From contig CM075346.1 in the NCBI GenBank assembly GCA_037693485.1, positions 133,506,501 to 133,570,500 of the forward strand: a DNA stretch of 64,000 nt, read 5' to 3'. Position numbers and translations under genes: made by a program. This DNA is from Kitagawia praeruptora. Lineage: Eukaryota > Streptophyta > Magnoliopsida > Apiales > Apiaceae. The notes beneath the pieces are model-generated. The model had not been told where the DNA came from and made no database searches. It was given only the letters and a program-made list of their open reading frames with translations. Each line of letters opens with the position of its first letter. The first letter of the stretch is position 1. Below, piece by piece: positions 11,196 through 23,686 of this stretch.

Positions 11196-12419
11196 CTGAA
11201 GTACTGTGTGCAAGGGGAACCTAATATTCACAGGGTGCCGCTTTCTTATATCCTCTGCAAAAAATCTATATCTTTACACTCTCATCAGCTCAATATGACA
11301 GGGTGTGTATCCACTGGAATTTGTAATAATTAATGTTTAGATCTGTATTGGTCGTTTTATTCTTGTAATTGTGCCGCGGAAGCTCGAATGAGGAGTGATT
11401 ATCAAGTGGGAACCTCTATAATTTACTTGCTCGATATTAGATACATCAATTTTATTTTCTAGAAATAAAATGATGACTGTTGAGGAGGTAAAAACGTACT
11501 TGGACTCTACCGTTTCCATAGAGATAATTTATTCCCAAGAAAGAAGACACGCTTCCCACCTAGCCTCGTTTTCTGTGCCATATACATTGGCTAGAGAGAC
11601 ACGCCTCTTCTCTCTCTACTTGTATATATCTTTTTACTTAGCCCTTTGGCATATTTTTTTTTATCTCTTCACCGTGTCTTCTCTCAAGTAAGCAAAAGTT
11701 ATACAAGAGTTTCCGACGAAGTTTCCGGCGAAAGCTAAGGCGCTCAAACTCTCGCATCTCCGTCTTATACCCAGGTATGTGTACAAGCTTGGAGTTATTT
11801 CTGTAATCACGGTACTTTTGTGTGCCCTGTGTCATACTTTTTATGCACCCATTAATGTTCGCCCTTGAGTCGATATTTACATCGATACTATAGTGGGTTC
11901 CGACTACCTTTTGTTCCGGTTTACCCAAGCTTTATATGCTTAGTTTTTAATTCTTGTTGCATTTCTTAACTGTTGAACCACGTTTTGGGTATATCTATCC
12001 ATTTGGGTCTTAATTTATTGATGCATGTGCAAATCTCCATCTTTTGTGTGTGCCTTAAAGGGGTTTGAGGTGATTCGCACTCCGGTTGCCCCTTATGGCT
12101 GCTCTTTGACATGTCTTATAACGTGTTTGATATTTGCTTTCAAATCATTTTAGGTATGCCACACTAAGTCTGATACTTGTGACTTTCTTGTTTAGGCATT
12201 CTTATTACACCTTATCTCTGTATACCTCTTTCTATTTCGCTTAGCTAGCAGTGGGGCTAATAGGCTAGGCTACCATGTTGATGGTTACCCCCCGGGTCTT
12301 GGCCCCTCGACTTCGGTCTGGTAGCCCTATTCGCTTCTGGGAACCATTGCCTTATTCGACCTTCAAATTTTCGGTTTCAATCCCTCTTGCTAATCTGCCT
12401 CCCTCTTTTGTGGTTGCAG
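11196..12419. other. Gypsy non-coding region upstream of the antisense ORF
   Basis: This stretch lies between the polypurine tract and the antisense coding region and probably holds the promoter, leader and leader introns of that transcript. The ATG at 12,420 follows an acceptor-like TTGTGGTTGCAG. A motif CAGGGTGTGTATCCACT near 11,298 recurs near 16,898. No other gene was recognised. Confidence 0.5.
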
Positions 12420-14995
12420 ATGTCTCTTTCATCAGCATCGAGGGAGTCTTCCCAGTATTTAGGATATTTGTCACCTGTGTCTCGGGGACCGTCTGATTCG
12501 GGATCCACCCATCTTAATAATCTTTTGCTCTCCCAGCCCCTGCTTGAATCTAAACCATCAGTTAGCTCCAGGACACGTTCCCAGGTAGAAGTAATAGATC
12601 CCTTGTCTGCTGAGATTGTCAGCCGGTATCCTAGCCTTTCCCTGGAGGCCGGTTCATCGAATTCGGATGGTGGAGAGGCAGAAAGGATTGATGTTAGTTC
12701 CAACACTGATGAAGGGGAAAAAACTATAAATGATCTTTGGCTAGGTGGTGAACAGCCATTCTTCAGTAATGATGATGTGACGGAAAAGAATGATAATGTT
12801 GGGATGCCGTTGGTGGCAGAGGTTGAGCGAAAGCCCCATGTTCTTGTAGGTTTTGTTCCCTCTTGTGAGGATACAGATTCGTCCATGAATGCTGACAGAC
12901 TTGCGAGGTTGAAGGAATCATGCGATCCAGGATGCGACCTGGTGGTACCTAGCGCCGGTGAGAGGTGCCATAGGTTTGGCAACTTTGAACCTGATCAAGC
13001 TATACCCAATGCGGTACTGTCTGCATCCTTTTTCAAGCTGGGATTCTCTATGCCGATGCATCCGTTTTTTGTTAACATGCTGAACTTCTATGAGATAGCT
13101 CCTATGCAACTGTCACCTAATTCCTTCAGGGTGGCGGCATGTATGTATATCCTCTACGATCAAACCTTTTCTGTCCCCCTTACCCCTAGGGAATTGGGGT
13201 ACTTTTATCAACTAAAAGGTGTGGGAAGGAAGATAGGTATTTTTTATCTTACTTCTTGGAACGACAAGCAAGGGAGATGTATTAAGGGAAATAAACGGGG
13301 AATGTATGACTGGATGGAAATGTTTTTGTATTGTTATGATTGTGAAGAGGTGAGAAAAGACTGGAATCTGACTCCGGGTAAGCACCTGGTACCCTCGTAT
13401 ATTGCTAGTAACCTTTGTTTGGTTAATTATCTACATAACTCTTACCTCCTTTTTACTATCCATTATCTCATTTAGGGATCCCAGCACAAACTCTACTCGA
13501 AGGGGCTGAGGCAAATAGGGCCAAAAAAATTATGAGTTTGGCAGCTAGTTTAGGAGATGGCGAGAGCCTGCTGACCCCGGAAACTTTAGTGAGGTTGGGA
13601 TTTGCGAGACCCTTGGCCCTCTCTCCTCCTGCCTAGGGGATGGAGGTAGAGGGAGTGCCTGTTAGAAATTTTGATACCCACGGTACTACTTGGGAGGAGA
13701 AGGGGGCCTCCGACTGCTCCAGCCTTGGTAACTTAGGCTTCCGCTTTCTATTTTTGTACCTTTTTACTCATTGTGCCGTATTTATCTTTGGTGCTTTTTT
13801 TATTTGTTCTTATCTGTACCTCTATGGGCCTCCATGCGTGTGTCGATTACATGGTAGTTACTGTTTATCTTGTAACTAGACACATTTTCCACATTTCTCT
13901 TTGCATATTGATGTTACGATTTTTAACATCCTGATTGTCTTGTCTTTTCAGGTATGTCTGGTACCGTTCCATCCTTTGTACAGCCCTCGGAGAAATATGA
14001 AGATTTGTTCCCGAAAGACGAGCTGATGACACTGGAACCCCCAATCAATGCTACCCCTATCCCCCCAGGCTAAGGTTCCTACTCTTGGGAAGGCTGGATC
14101 CACTCCGGCTGACAAGCGAAGGTTCTCTCAAGCCTCTGGCAGCCTGGCTCCTTCCCCAGAAACTAGGTCTTCCAAGAGAGTCAAATTGTCGCAGTCACCC
14201 AGCATACCGCAAGAGATTCAGCAATTCCACCGGTTAACCTAAGGGCAGATCCCCTTGGAGGTTATCTCAGGTTGGTCCAAGCTTAAGACCTCTGATGCTA
14301 TACGTGCTATGCTATATTCCTCTGGGGAGAATCTGTTTCATCAGTTGAGGATCGGTAACCAGCTGGTGGCGGCTACCCGCGGTGACATGAAGTTAAAGGA
14401 GGACCTTAAGCAGGCAAAATCTGATCTCGAAGTTGTTGAAGGGGAAAGAAAGAAGCTCGCTGATGCCAATAAAAAGTTGAAGAGTGAAATCTCCGTGGTG
14501 ACGAAGGAGAAGGAGAAATTTGGTAGGCTAGTTTCTGCTCAGGACAAGGAGAAGGAAGAACTGGTGGCCGCCCATGCCACTGAGGTTGGAGAATTGAAGG
14601 TGCAAGTGGATGTGCTTTAGACTTCCGCTAGAAAAATGAAGGAGGTGCTTCCTGAGAGGTACAAGCTGGGGTTCGCCAAGGGGGTTAATGACTACTTGAA
14701 GGCCACCTGGAAGGTAATGCCGAATCTGGACTGGTCTCTCCTCGGCGAGGATGCCGTGAAGGAAGTGGAGAAATTCAAGGCGGAAGCGGCTAAGGTTGAG
14801 GCTGTCGGGAGCAAGGACATGGCTATGCCTCCGGTTACCCAAAAGGATACCGCTGAACGCACTCCCACATCTAAAACTGTGGTTGAGACTCCCGCAAGCG
14901 CGGTTGAGGTTACTCCGGGCGAGTCTATCAAGAAGATTGATCCCGTCGAGGATTCCCACAGCTCAGAGGCCACCAAGGACACTCCTTCTGCCTAA
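12420..14995 (+). pseudogene. Antisense extra ORF of the gypsy element, 'putative gypsy type transposon' domain
   Basis: This coding region runs opposite to gag-pol. From ATG at 12,420 an open stretch encodes a Ser/Asp-rich N-terminus. At about 13,000-13,410 comes a domain with HPFFVNMLNFYEIAPMQLSP, FRVAACMYILY and ELGYFYQLKG, which resembles the Pfam 'putative gypsy type transposon' family (PF04195). Likely introns are 13,411-13,475 (GTAACC...TTTAG, phase kept) and about 13,727-13,951. The distal part has a strong coiled coil (14,380-14,620) and an acidic, Thr-rich tail. It is broken by in-frame stops near 13,633, 14,240 and 14,618 and a frame change near 14,050. Such ORFs are known in Tat-lineage elements between integrase and the 3' LTR; their function is unknown. 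Confidence 0.7.
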
Positions 14996-15920
14996 GCATT
15001 TTTCTTTTCTCCTGCTACGTATTTTGAACTTTATTCGGTCGTTTCTCTGAACTTATTGCTTTAATTAAGGGGGTGGGCTCCTATAACGCTCCACAGATGC
15101 AACTTTTAACTCTGCTCGTCCTTTGGCCTTGCGCCTTGGTACTCTTGAACTGGTTTTATTCCTCAAATGCATGTTTGTTTTATTACCTAATTCTTTCTGT
15201 GGTAAGTATAATTATTGTACTATAATTGGTTATGCCTTAGATGCCAGACTTGTTTTCCTTAATGGCAACGAAGTTCATTAACTCAACTAAAAAGCCTTAA
15301 ATCTGCTAAGTGGGACGAGTGATGCCTTAACTTAAAACAACTCGCGACCGAATATTACTATCGAATTCTAATGGATTGTGTGACTCTGGGTGTTGATCCT
15401 AATACAAGTTTATACGAGTATTTAGAGGATATATGCCATATTCACGCTGATTAAACGAAATAAATGATAAATCATGAATCAGGAATTGAATGATAGCATG
15501 GTAACGTAACACGGAAATGTACTTGAGAAGCGATGACAGCGTGTACCTGGATAAGCAGTCACGTAAATGGTGAACTACTTGTACCTTAGTCTGCGTGGTT
15601 ACCACTATGGGTATGGGGGTACCGTCCGGTAACCCTATTATATCTGGGAGCACGAAGGCGGGAACCTGACTCCGGGAGCCCCTTGGCCGGTAGCCCATAT
15701 CCGGTAGCCTGGATGCCGGAGGCTCAGCCTGGAAACCTTTGTTCCGGGAGTCCCAATCAATTAATGAATCATATGTGGTGATGCCATGTAAGCCATTCTT
15801 GTAAGGCCGTGTTTGTATGGTATTTGGTAATCCATATGGGTTAATTCTTGTAACCACATAGGCTGATGATTGAATAATTAATGTATGTCAGTCATGATTT
15901 CATACAAGATTATTGGCTAA
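14996..15920. other. Gypsy non-coding region between antisense ORF and tandem array
   Basis: No coding function was recognised. Several CCGGTAGCC/GGTAACC-like words recur here, as in the LTR. It probably contains the 3' end of the antisense transcript. Confidence 0.4.
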
Positions 15921-16672
15921 GTGAGATATGTGAACCACTCAAGGTTACGCACATGTCTCATATTGAAAAGGATCCAAGTGTGCCGAACAAGGTACCACAC
16001 AAGCCCAAGTAATGAAGGGAACCATGTATGCCGAACAGGGTTCCATACATGCCCTGATAACCAAGTAAGCCATGTGAACCACTCAAGGTTCCATACATGT
16101 CTGGTGTTGAAGGGATCCAAGTGTGCCGAACAGGGTACACACAAGCCCAAGTAATGAAGGGAACCATGTATGCCGAACATGGTTCCATACATGCCCTGAT
16201 AACCAAGTAAGCCATGTGAACCACTCAAGGTTCCATACATGTCTGGTGTTGAAGGGATCCAAGTGTGCCGAACAGGGTACACACAAGCCCAAGTAATGAA
16301 GGGAACCATGTATGCCGAACAGGGTTCCATACATGCCCTGATAACCAAGTAAGCCATGTGAACCACTCAAGGTTCCATACATGTCTGGTGTTGAAGGGAT
16401 CCAAGTGTGCCGAACAGGGTACACACAAGCCCAAGTAATGAAGGGAACCATGTATGCCGAACAGGGTTCCATACATGCCCTGATAACCAAGTAAGCCATG
16501 TGAACCACTCAAGGTTCCATACATGTCTGGTGTTGAAGGGATCCAAGTGTGCCGAACAGGGTACCACACAAGCCCAAGTAATGAAGGGAACCATGTATGC
16601 CGAACAGGGTTCCATACATGCCCTGATAACCAAGTAAGCCATGTGAACCACTCAAGGTTCCGTACATGTTTG
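15921..16672. repeat. 142-bp tandem array, five units
   Basis: The landmark GTGAACCACTCAAGG recurs at 15,930, 16,074, 16,216, 16,358, 16,500 and 16,643, giving five nearly identical units of 142-144 bases and a partial sixth. Each unit has related sub-blocks containing GCCGAACAGGGT and TTCCATACATG, with an inverted CATGTATG/CATACATG stem. It lies between integrase and the 3' LTR, the known site of tandem arrays in Tat/Ogre elements. The 142-base period is not a multiple of three, so long ORFs across it are artefacts. Confidence 0.95.
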
Positions 16673-17047
16673 GTAATTCAAATTTTAAAATTCTAATAAT
16701 TTCAACCTGTTAAGCTGAGAGGTGTATCCACTACTACCCCCTAGTTCTGGATGGTAGCCTGGCTGCCATGTAGAACTATGCTTGTTGGTCTTACATATTT
16801 TTCTGAAAATATTTATAAGTGGTAAATGTAAAAGGAAACAATCAACTTCTACTTTTACTGAAAATCAAAGAGTACGATTACATCAAATTTCATCCAGACA
16901 GGGTGTGTATCCACTACCCCCCGGGCATCTACTGAAAATCATGAAATCCTAAGAACTGAAAGGGAAATGACGCAACCATAACTAGTAGGTTGCCTTTATT
17001 CATCCTAAGCCTGAAAGAGGCCTACGTTTGCTCTGAAAAGAGTCTTA
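16673..17047. other. Spacer between integrase end and tandem array
   Basis: No gene was recognised. GGTGTATCCACT-type words occur at about 16,720 and 16,900, shared with the region next to the polypurine tract. Confidence 0.4.
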
Positions 17048-18076
17048 CTAATAGTACTTTTTTAGGTGCTCGGCATTCCAAGCACGGGGAATAGTGTTCC
17101 CATCCATGTCTTCAAGGTGGTAAGTGTCTTCCCAAAAGATAGACTTTATTTTGTAAGGCCCTTCCCAATTTGCTCCAAAGGCTCCGTGCCCGGGAACCCG
17201 CATATTGGGCATCATTCTTCTCAGTACTAGGTCGCCAACCTTGAGGGGTCGAGGGCGTACCTTGTTGTTGTAGTATTTGCGGGTCCTCTGCTAGTAAGCC
17301 GCAAGTTTCAGCTGGGCGGTAGCCCGGTTTTCCTCTACCATGTCTAGGGCCAGCCTCTGATTTATTTCATTTGATTCTTGATTAAAATTGTCCCTCCGGT
17401 AGGACCCTGTCCCGACTTCCACTGGGACCATAGCTTCACAGCCATAGGTTAGAGCAAAGGGAGACTCTCCGGTTGTGGACCTGGGAGTGGTGTTGTAAGA
17501 CCACAAGACCATTGGAAGCTCCTCTGGCCAGTTTCCCTTTTTATCTTCCAACTTGGCTTTTAGAGTGTGCTTGATGATTTTATTCACAGCTTCCGTCTGC
17601 CCATTGCTTTGGGGGTGGCAAACGGCTGAAAAATCTTTCTTTATCTCCAAGTCCTCACATAGACTTCTCATCTCTCTACTATCAAATTGCTTGCCATTGT
17701 CTGAGATCAGCTTGTACGGTACCCCGTATCTACATATAATGGCTCGCTTAACAAATTCCTTCAGCTTACCGGCAGTGATGGTAGCTAGGGGTTCCGCCTC
17801 TGCCCATTTGGTAAAGTAGTCAACGGCTACCACGACATATTTCACACCACCTCTGCCTTTGGGAAGCTCCCCAATCAGGTCAATCCCCCATATTGCAAAG
17901 GGCCAGGGGCTTCCAATGGGCCTTAGTTCCACAGCTGGGTTGCTATTGAAGTTAGCAAACCTTTGGCATTGATCACAAGCTTTAGCAAAGTCATAAGCAT
18001 CAGTTTTCATGGTAGGCCAGTAGTAACCCTGTCGGAGAATTTTGTGGGCCAGGGAGGTATCCCCCGAGTGGTTGCC
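17048..18076 (-). pseudogene. Gypsy integrase, broken by stops
   Basis: Minus-strand reading shows the zinc-binding CDQCQ, then the catalytic core with IWGIDLIGELP, LISDNGKQFD and HPQSNGQTEAVNKIIKHTL, the D,D,E residues in order. The C-terminal part has WEGPYKI and ends at a stop at 17,048-17,050. It is in the same frame as the reverse transcriptase but separated by a TGA at 18,077-18,079 that falls inside the HHCC zinc-binding region. A further TAG at 17,291-17,293 lies in the C-terminal domain. The enzyme would normally insert the cDNA into the genome. Confidence 0.9.
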
Positions 18077-20566
18077 TCAAATGCCTTCATGAATTTCCCT
18101 TAGGATATATTCACATTCATTTCCAGATATGCATTTAAGTAGAGGTTGGTTAAAACCCCTCTTGTATAGAATGCCATCATAGATCACATAACGGGCAGCC
18201 TTGTATTTGAGTTTCCGGGCTTCATCTTTGTCTTTTGGAAGCGTCCCCTTGGTGATATACTCACGTATTGGGGTTGTCCATTGGCTTTCCATTGAAGATT
18301 CTATTTCCATAGTCTCCTCTCGATGGATACTTGGTTGGAGTTGCACTTCAAGGGGTATCACTCCTAACAGAACAGCTTCTTTTTGGGATCCCAACTTGGC
18401 AAGGGCATCAGCATTGGCATTTTCCACCCTTGGGATCTGATTTAGATTTAGCAATTTGAACCTACTGATAAGTTCTTGGGCATACCTCATGTAGAGTTCA
18501 GTGCGGGGGCCTCGACTCTGGAAGCTTCCTTTAATCTGCCACACAATCAGCATGGAGTCACTGAACACATTTAGGTATTCTACCTTCATTTCCAGAGCCA
18601 GTTTTAAGCCAGCAATCAGGGCCTCATACTCTGCATCGTTGTTGGTAGCCTTGAAGCCAAAGTGTATGGCACTCTGAATTCGGTGCCCCTCTGGGCTTAC
18701 CAACTCTATTCCTGCACCTCCCCCATTATTGTTTACTGCTCCATCAACATATAGGTTCCACCATAATTGGGGGCCTCCGGCATCCCCTTCGGTAACTAGG
18801 GGTACCGGGGTACAATCTTCTCTGGTAACCTCAAAATCAGGAGGAAACTCCAGTAAGAAATCAGCCAGCGCTTGGCCTTTGATAGCAGTTCGGGGCTTGT
18901 AATCTATTTCAAACTGTCCTAGCTCGACAGCCCATTTCATCATTCTACCGGAGGCTTCCGGCTTGTGCATCACTTGCCTTAGCGGGAAGGATGTTCTAAC
19001 TTCAATTTTATGGGCCTGAAAGTAAGGCCTTAGTTTCCTGGAAGCCAATATTAGAGCATATGCTAGCTTTTCCATGCTGGGATATCGGGTTTCCGCGTCC
19101 AACAGCCTTTTGCTCACGTAGTATACCGGGTATTGTACTTGTTCTTCCTCCCGGATCAACACAGCACTTATAGAGTATTCAGAAACAGCTAAATATAAAA
19201 TGAGTACCTCACCTTCCAAGGGTTTGGAGAGCAATGGTGGGCTTCCCAACTGTTCTTTTAGTTTCTTGAAGGCTTCCTCACATTCCGGGGTCCATTCAAA
19301 GTTTTGACCCTTCTTGATAACCTTGAAAAACTCCTTGCACTTGTCGGAAGACCGAGATACGAATCTATTTAGGGCTGCTACCCTTCCGGTAAGCCCTTGG
19401 ACTTCTTTTACATTCCTTGGGGACCTCAGTTCCAGTAATGCTTTGATTTTTGCAGGGTTTGCCTCAATCCCTCTGTGTTTCACAATGAATCCAAGAAATT
19501 TTCCAGACTCCACACCAAAAACACACTTTTGAGGGTTCAACTTCATCCGGTATTTCCTTAGGATATCAAACATCTCAGATAGGTGCAACACATGGTCGGC
19601 TGCCACCTTTGATTTGACCAACATATCGTCAACATAGACTTCCATCGTCTTACCAATCTGTTCTTTAAACATCATGTTTACCGGCCTTTGGTAGGTTGCC
19701 CCGGCATTCAATAGCCCAAACGGCATCCCCACATAACAGTACAGTCCCCTATCAGTTATGAAGCTGGTATGCTCCTGGTCTGGTTCATGCATCGGTATCT
19801 GGTTATATCCGGAGTAGGCATCCATGAAACTTAGCAAAGCATGGCCTGCCGTGGCATCCACCAGTTGATCAATTCTGGGTAGCGGGAAGCTATCCTTAGG
19901 GCATGCCTTATTCAGATCAGTAAAGTCAACACATGTCCTCCATTTCCCATTGGGCTTCCGGACCAGTACCGGGTTTGCTAGCCATGTTGGGTAGAAGGAT
20001 TCTTTGATCAAACCAGCCTTCAATAACCGGTCTACCTCTTCCTGGAGGGCGGTAGCCCTTTCATCATTGACATGCCTTCTTTTCTGCCGGATACCCCTTA
20101 TCTCAGGGTCAATGTTCAAGTGGTGGCACATGACTTTCGGGTCGATCCCCACCATGTCAGAATGACACCATGCAAACACATCAAGGTTGCTTTTAAGGAA
20201 AGCAGTCAACCTTTCTCTTGTCTTTTCATCTAGCTGTTGTCCAATTTTCAAGATTTTACTAGGATCTTCAGCATCCACTAGTATGGGGATAGTATCTTCG
20301 GCAGCCCCTGCCTTTTCCAGGGTACCGGGCATCCTGGGATCAATGTCAATCTCAACCGGGAGTCCTTTCTCCGCTCTCTGGTTCTCATTCTCTAGCATTG
20401 CTTCGCCTAGATCATCATCTGAGGCACTTTTTACTATGCCTTCCAGTGAAATGTTTTGAATTTCATCATTTTTCTCGGCAGCTTCCAACAACAAGCTTTG
20501 TGGTGGTACTACCCCCCGAAAAACAGGAACCTCTTCAGTAGGTTCCTCCGGTAACTCCACTATCAT
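18077..20566 (-). pseudogene. Gypsy reverse transcriptase and RNase H
   Basis: An 829-residue open stretch with RT motifs in order: WLANPVLVRKPNGKWR, CVDFTDLNKACPKD, LSFMDAYSGYNQIPM, the catalytic YVDDMLVKSK, and KFLGFIVKHRGIEANP. RNase H follows with LYVDGAVNNNGGGAGI, NNDAEYEALIAGL and SDSMLIVWQ. These belong to Ty3/gypsy (Metaviridae-like) pol. The N-terminal part links to protease in the same frame across two stops (20,684-20,686 and near 20,580). It ends at a premature TGA before integrase. The unit itself has an intact catalytic site but could not make a complete polyprotein. Confidence 0.92.
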
Positions 20567-20683
20567 GATGGCATTACACTATGCTCTTTCAAACTTCTGT
20601 GGCTCAAGCCCATGGCTTCTCATTAAGGCTTCTCCATCAGCCTTTTCTTCAACTTGAATAGGTTTGTCTGCCTTCTCGGTAGC

Positions 20684-21280
20684 CTACACAGCTCTGTTAT
20701 AGCATTCCCTTGACTCATGTTGACATCCTTTCACACACCCAATGCCATTTGGTGTAGGAAACTTCATTGAAAAGTGGTATATTGAGGTTACCACCCTCAT
20801 ATCTTTCAATATTGGTCTACCGAGAATTGCATTGTGGGAAATGTCTTCATCTGCCACCATGAATTCTGCCATTTGGGTGGCCTTGCAGGGATCCACGCCC
20901 AATGTCAAGGGTAATTTGACCTTGCCCATGATTTGGACTGGGTTACCGGTAAACCCATATAGCTCATTGTTGGTAGGCAATAACTCTTTGTCCAAAAGCC
21001 CCAATTTCTGGAATGTAGTATATGCCAAGATATTTACTGAGCTTCCATTATCAACCAGCACTCTGTGTACATTCATTCCACCAATATTCACGGTTACCAC
21101 CAAAGCATCATTATGGGGGTGGTGAACCCACTTGGCATCCTCCTCGGTAAAGGAAATATCGGCGGTTTCCCCTTTGAACAACTTGGGGGGCCTTTCTGAA
21201 AGGTGGAAAATGTTTGTTAGGGGTTTCCCCCTGGCTTCCCGGGCATACCTATCTCTGGCATTCCGACTGGCACCCCCCAA
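20684..21280 (-). pseudogene. Gypsy aspartic protease
   Basis: The frame holds the retropepsin motif VLVDNGSSVNIL (Asn in place of the usual Ser/Thr after Asp), then a flap region and ILGRPILKDM. It overlaps the end of gag in another frame because of a local duplication at about 21,238-21,310, and a TAG closes it before the reverse transcriptase. The protease would process the Gag-Pol polyprotein. Confidence 0.85.
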
Positions 21281-23226
21281 GTTGGCATACCTATCTCTGG
21301 CATACCTTTCTGAAAGATGGTATGGATGCTATTAGCTCGGGTAGTCCTTTCTTGGTTTCCAGGAGCCTTGTTCTTGCTATCTATATCTTCTTTATACTTC
21401 TTAGCCTCTTGGGCTACAAATTCCGTCAGGTATCCACCTCTAATCAATTCTTCAATTTGATCTTTCAAGTGCCTGCAATCAGCAGTCTCGTGACCATTCA
21501 CTTCATGGAATGCACAGTACTTTCCCTGATCTTTCACTCCTGGGGGGCCTGCCCGGTAGGGCCTCCGGAATAGCCCATTCTTCTCATTCACTTCGAAAAT
21601 ATGACTAATTGGGACAGTCAATGTAGTATACTCTGAGTATTTCTGAAAATTTGCCTTTGGAGTGAGTCTGTCCTTGACAGAAACTCTATCCTTAGTTGCA
21701 TTAACAGCAATAGGGGCAGTCTTGTCATCATACCGGGGGGCTCCCAAACCGGCAGTACCACTCCCGGAAACCCTCTTATTTGAATCTCTTTTAGGGTTGT
21801 AAGAACGATTTCTCTTGTTCCTGCTCCAACTTCTGGAATTGGAATCTTTGGACAGTTTTGCCATGGATTCCTCAATCACTTTGTGGCGTTCTGCCTGTTG
21901 GTAGAATTCCGCCAGGGTTCCGGGCTCTTCAGTTTGCAATTCTTTCCAAAACTCGGTTCCAGGCCTAACCCCGGCTATTAGGAAATTTTTCAGAGTTTCA
22001 TCAGAGGCCTTCTTCACTTTTGGCACTTGCTCATTAAATCTTTTGAAGTATTGTCTTAAAGATTCGTGGGGTTCTTGCTTGATATTAGCCAGGGTATTCA
22101 CCGGTGGGGCATAGGCCACGGTAGCCCTGAATTGAGAGATAAACTGATCTCCCATCTTCCTCCAGGATTTGATAGACCCTTCGGCTAGCCTTTTGAACCA
22201 TTGGTGGGCATTTCTAGTCAGTGTGGATGCCAGTAGCCTACACCTTGCTAAGTCCTCCACTTGGTAGACATCCATTTCCGTATTAAAACGGCTCAAGTAT
22301 TCAACTGGATCTGAGTTTCCATTGAATTTCAAGTCAGTATTCATCTTAAAGAACCTTGGCAAGGCTGCCTTTTTCACTTTCACAGAAAATGGGGAACCGA
22401 CAGTGATACCGGACTTAAACTTTTACTCCTCCTTGATCTTTTCCAAGGCCTTTTTCCAGTCGGACATCCTGAACTGTCCATTTTCACCATCTGAAAGCAT
22501 ATCACTTCCAGAGTCATCATCTTCATTGGCTGTCTTACTTCTTCTAGGAATCGAACTCTGATGGGAGCTGGAATCCTGGTTGGTACCCCCACCGGTTGGG
22601 ACTCCGGTAGAACGGGATTTCCTACTTTTATGCCCAGAAGAGTGACCACTTTGCCTATAACTCCTTCTGCCATCAGATCGAGACCTCCTGGAAGTGCTTC
22701 TTGGGGGTACCGAGTGGGACCTCTCTCTACGTTCTCGGGAACCCCGGGTTATGGAACCCCCACTGCCATCCCTTCGATCTTTGTTTCCAGTGTGAATCAA
22801 CTTGTGACGAAGGTCTTTGTTAGTCAGTCTTTTGCCAACTCGGTCAAAAACGCTCAGACTTCTGGTGGGTGAACCTTCGGTACCCTGGGCTTCCGGGACA
22901 TCGGATTGGTCGCCCTCGTATTCTTCTTCCCCAGGCTCCTCTACCTCTTCTTCAGACGGGACATAATCAGTGTCGTCTTCACTATTGTCCTCAGACTCGA
23001 AATTTAGCCTTGTCGGAGTCACATTCTTCTTTTTCAACTTCGACTTGCACTTCCTTTGCCATTTTTTCATTTTCTCGGAACCTTTTTCCAAGTGGTTAAC
23101 TCTTTCATTCATCGTTTTCAGATAATCCATGATGTCTTTGTTACTAACATCATCACCACCATCTTTGTTTCGTCCATTACCATCCTGAGATGGTGTCTTA
23201 TCACTATCAGAATTGTCACTCGCCAT
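21217..23226 (-). pseudogene. Gypsy gag with internal stop
   Basis: The likely start is the ATG at 23,226 (MASDNSDSD), 48 bases inside the LTR boundary. The first part is acidic, then Arg/Ser-rich (GSRERRERSHS), and is closed by TAA at 22,423-22,425. The same frame continues with the retrotransposon gag domain (NAHQWFKRLAEGSIKSW, then LRQYFKRFNEQ). A zinc-binding YCAFHEVNGHETADC follows near the C-terminus. A local duplication throws the frame off before protease. Whether the TAA is a lesion or belongs to the family is unknown. Confidence 0.85.
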
Positions 23227-23252
23227 ATCTCCTCCAAATGACGATTTTTGAG

Positions 23253-23272
23253 GCCCCTCCTTCGGGCGCCAA
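23253..23272 (-). other. Gypsy primer-binding site
   Basis: Directly after the 5' LTR end on the minus strand the sequence reads TTGGCGCCCGAAGG. A TGGCGCC core at this position is the usual tRNA primer-binding signature. Which tRNA matches was not determined. Confidence 0.75.
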
Positions 23273-23273
23273 T

Positions 23274-23686
23274 TGTTGTGGGAGGATTTTAGCACAACAG
23301 ATTATGAGGCCTCGTGCTGGAATAGCGCCAATAAACAAGGAATCATCCAACCACCCAGAAAGGCTCGTGGTTGAAGATCAATAGCTAGCCGCCCGGGAAG
23401 GCTCACGAATAGGGTTACCGAAGAACACGGGATGTGGTTCCTCGGAAGGGTCGGACTGAATCTACGGGATGAGAGTTCGAGGACCAAATGTTGGCCAGCC
23501 AAGAACCCTAATTTGACTGTGTCACACAAGAGTGCACGTGCTCTAGCTACTCAAGGAGTGTAAGTGTCGAAGAAGATCCCGTAAACTGCCTACATACCAC
23601 TATTTATAGTGGATCAAGCCCGAATGTAGTTCTTGAAGAATATGATCGTTTGTTCATGATGAGTTATCCTCTCTCCAGTGGGATAA
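23274..23686 (-). repeat. Gypsy 5' LTR, inner part (left of copia insertion)
   Basis: Matches the left LTR from its TGTTGTG end to the GATAA where the copia element entered. It holds the TATA palindrome at 23,598-23,613. The remaining LTR sequence resumes at 35,890. The insertion therefore separates the TATA region from the rest of U3 by 12.2 kb. Confidence 0.93.

Noticed and set aside
12377..12982. Minus-strand 201-codon ORF within the gypsy element
   Set aside because: It is antisense to the extra ORF, which has the recognisable domain and fitting introns.
15917..16651. Several overlapping minus-strand ORFs with repeated MVHMAYLVIRACMEP-type sequence
   Set aside because: They are translations of the 142-bp tandem array. 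The period is not a multiple of three, so the same DNA is read in successive frames; no codon constraint is expected.
15921..16672. Possible CRISPR-like array
   Set aside because: Units are contiguous tandem copies with no unique spacers, in a plant retrotransposon.
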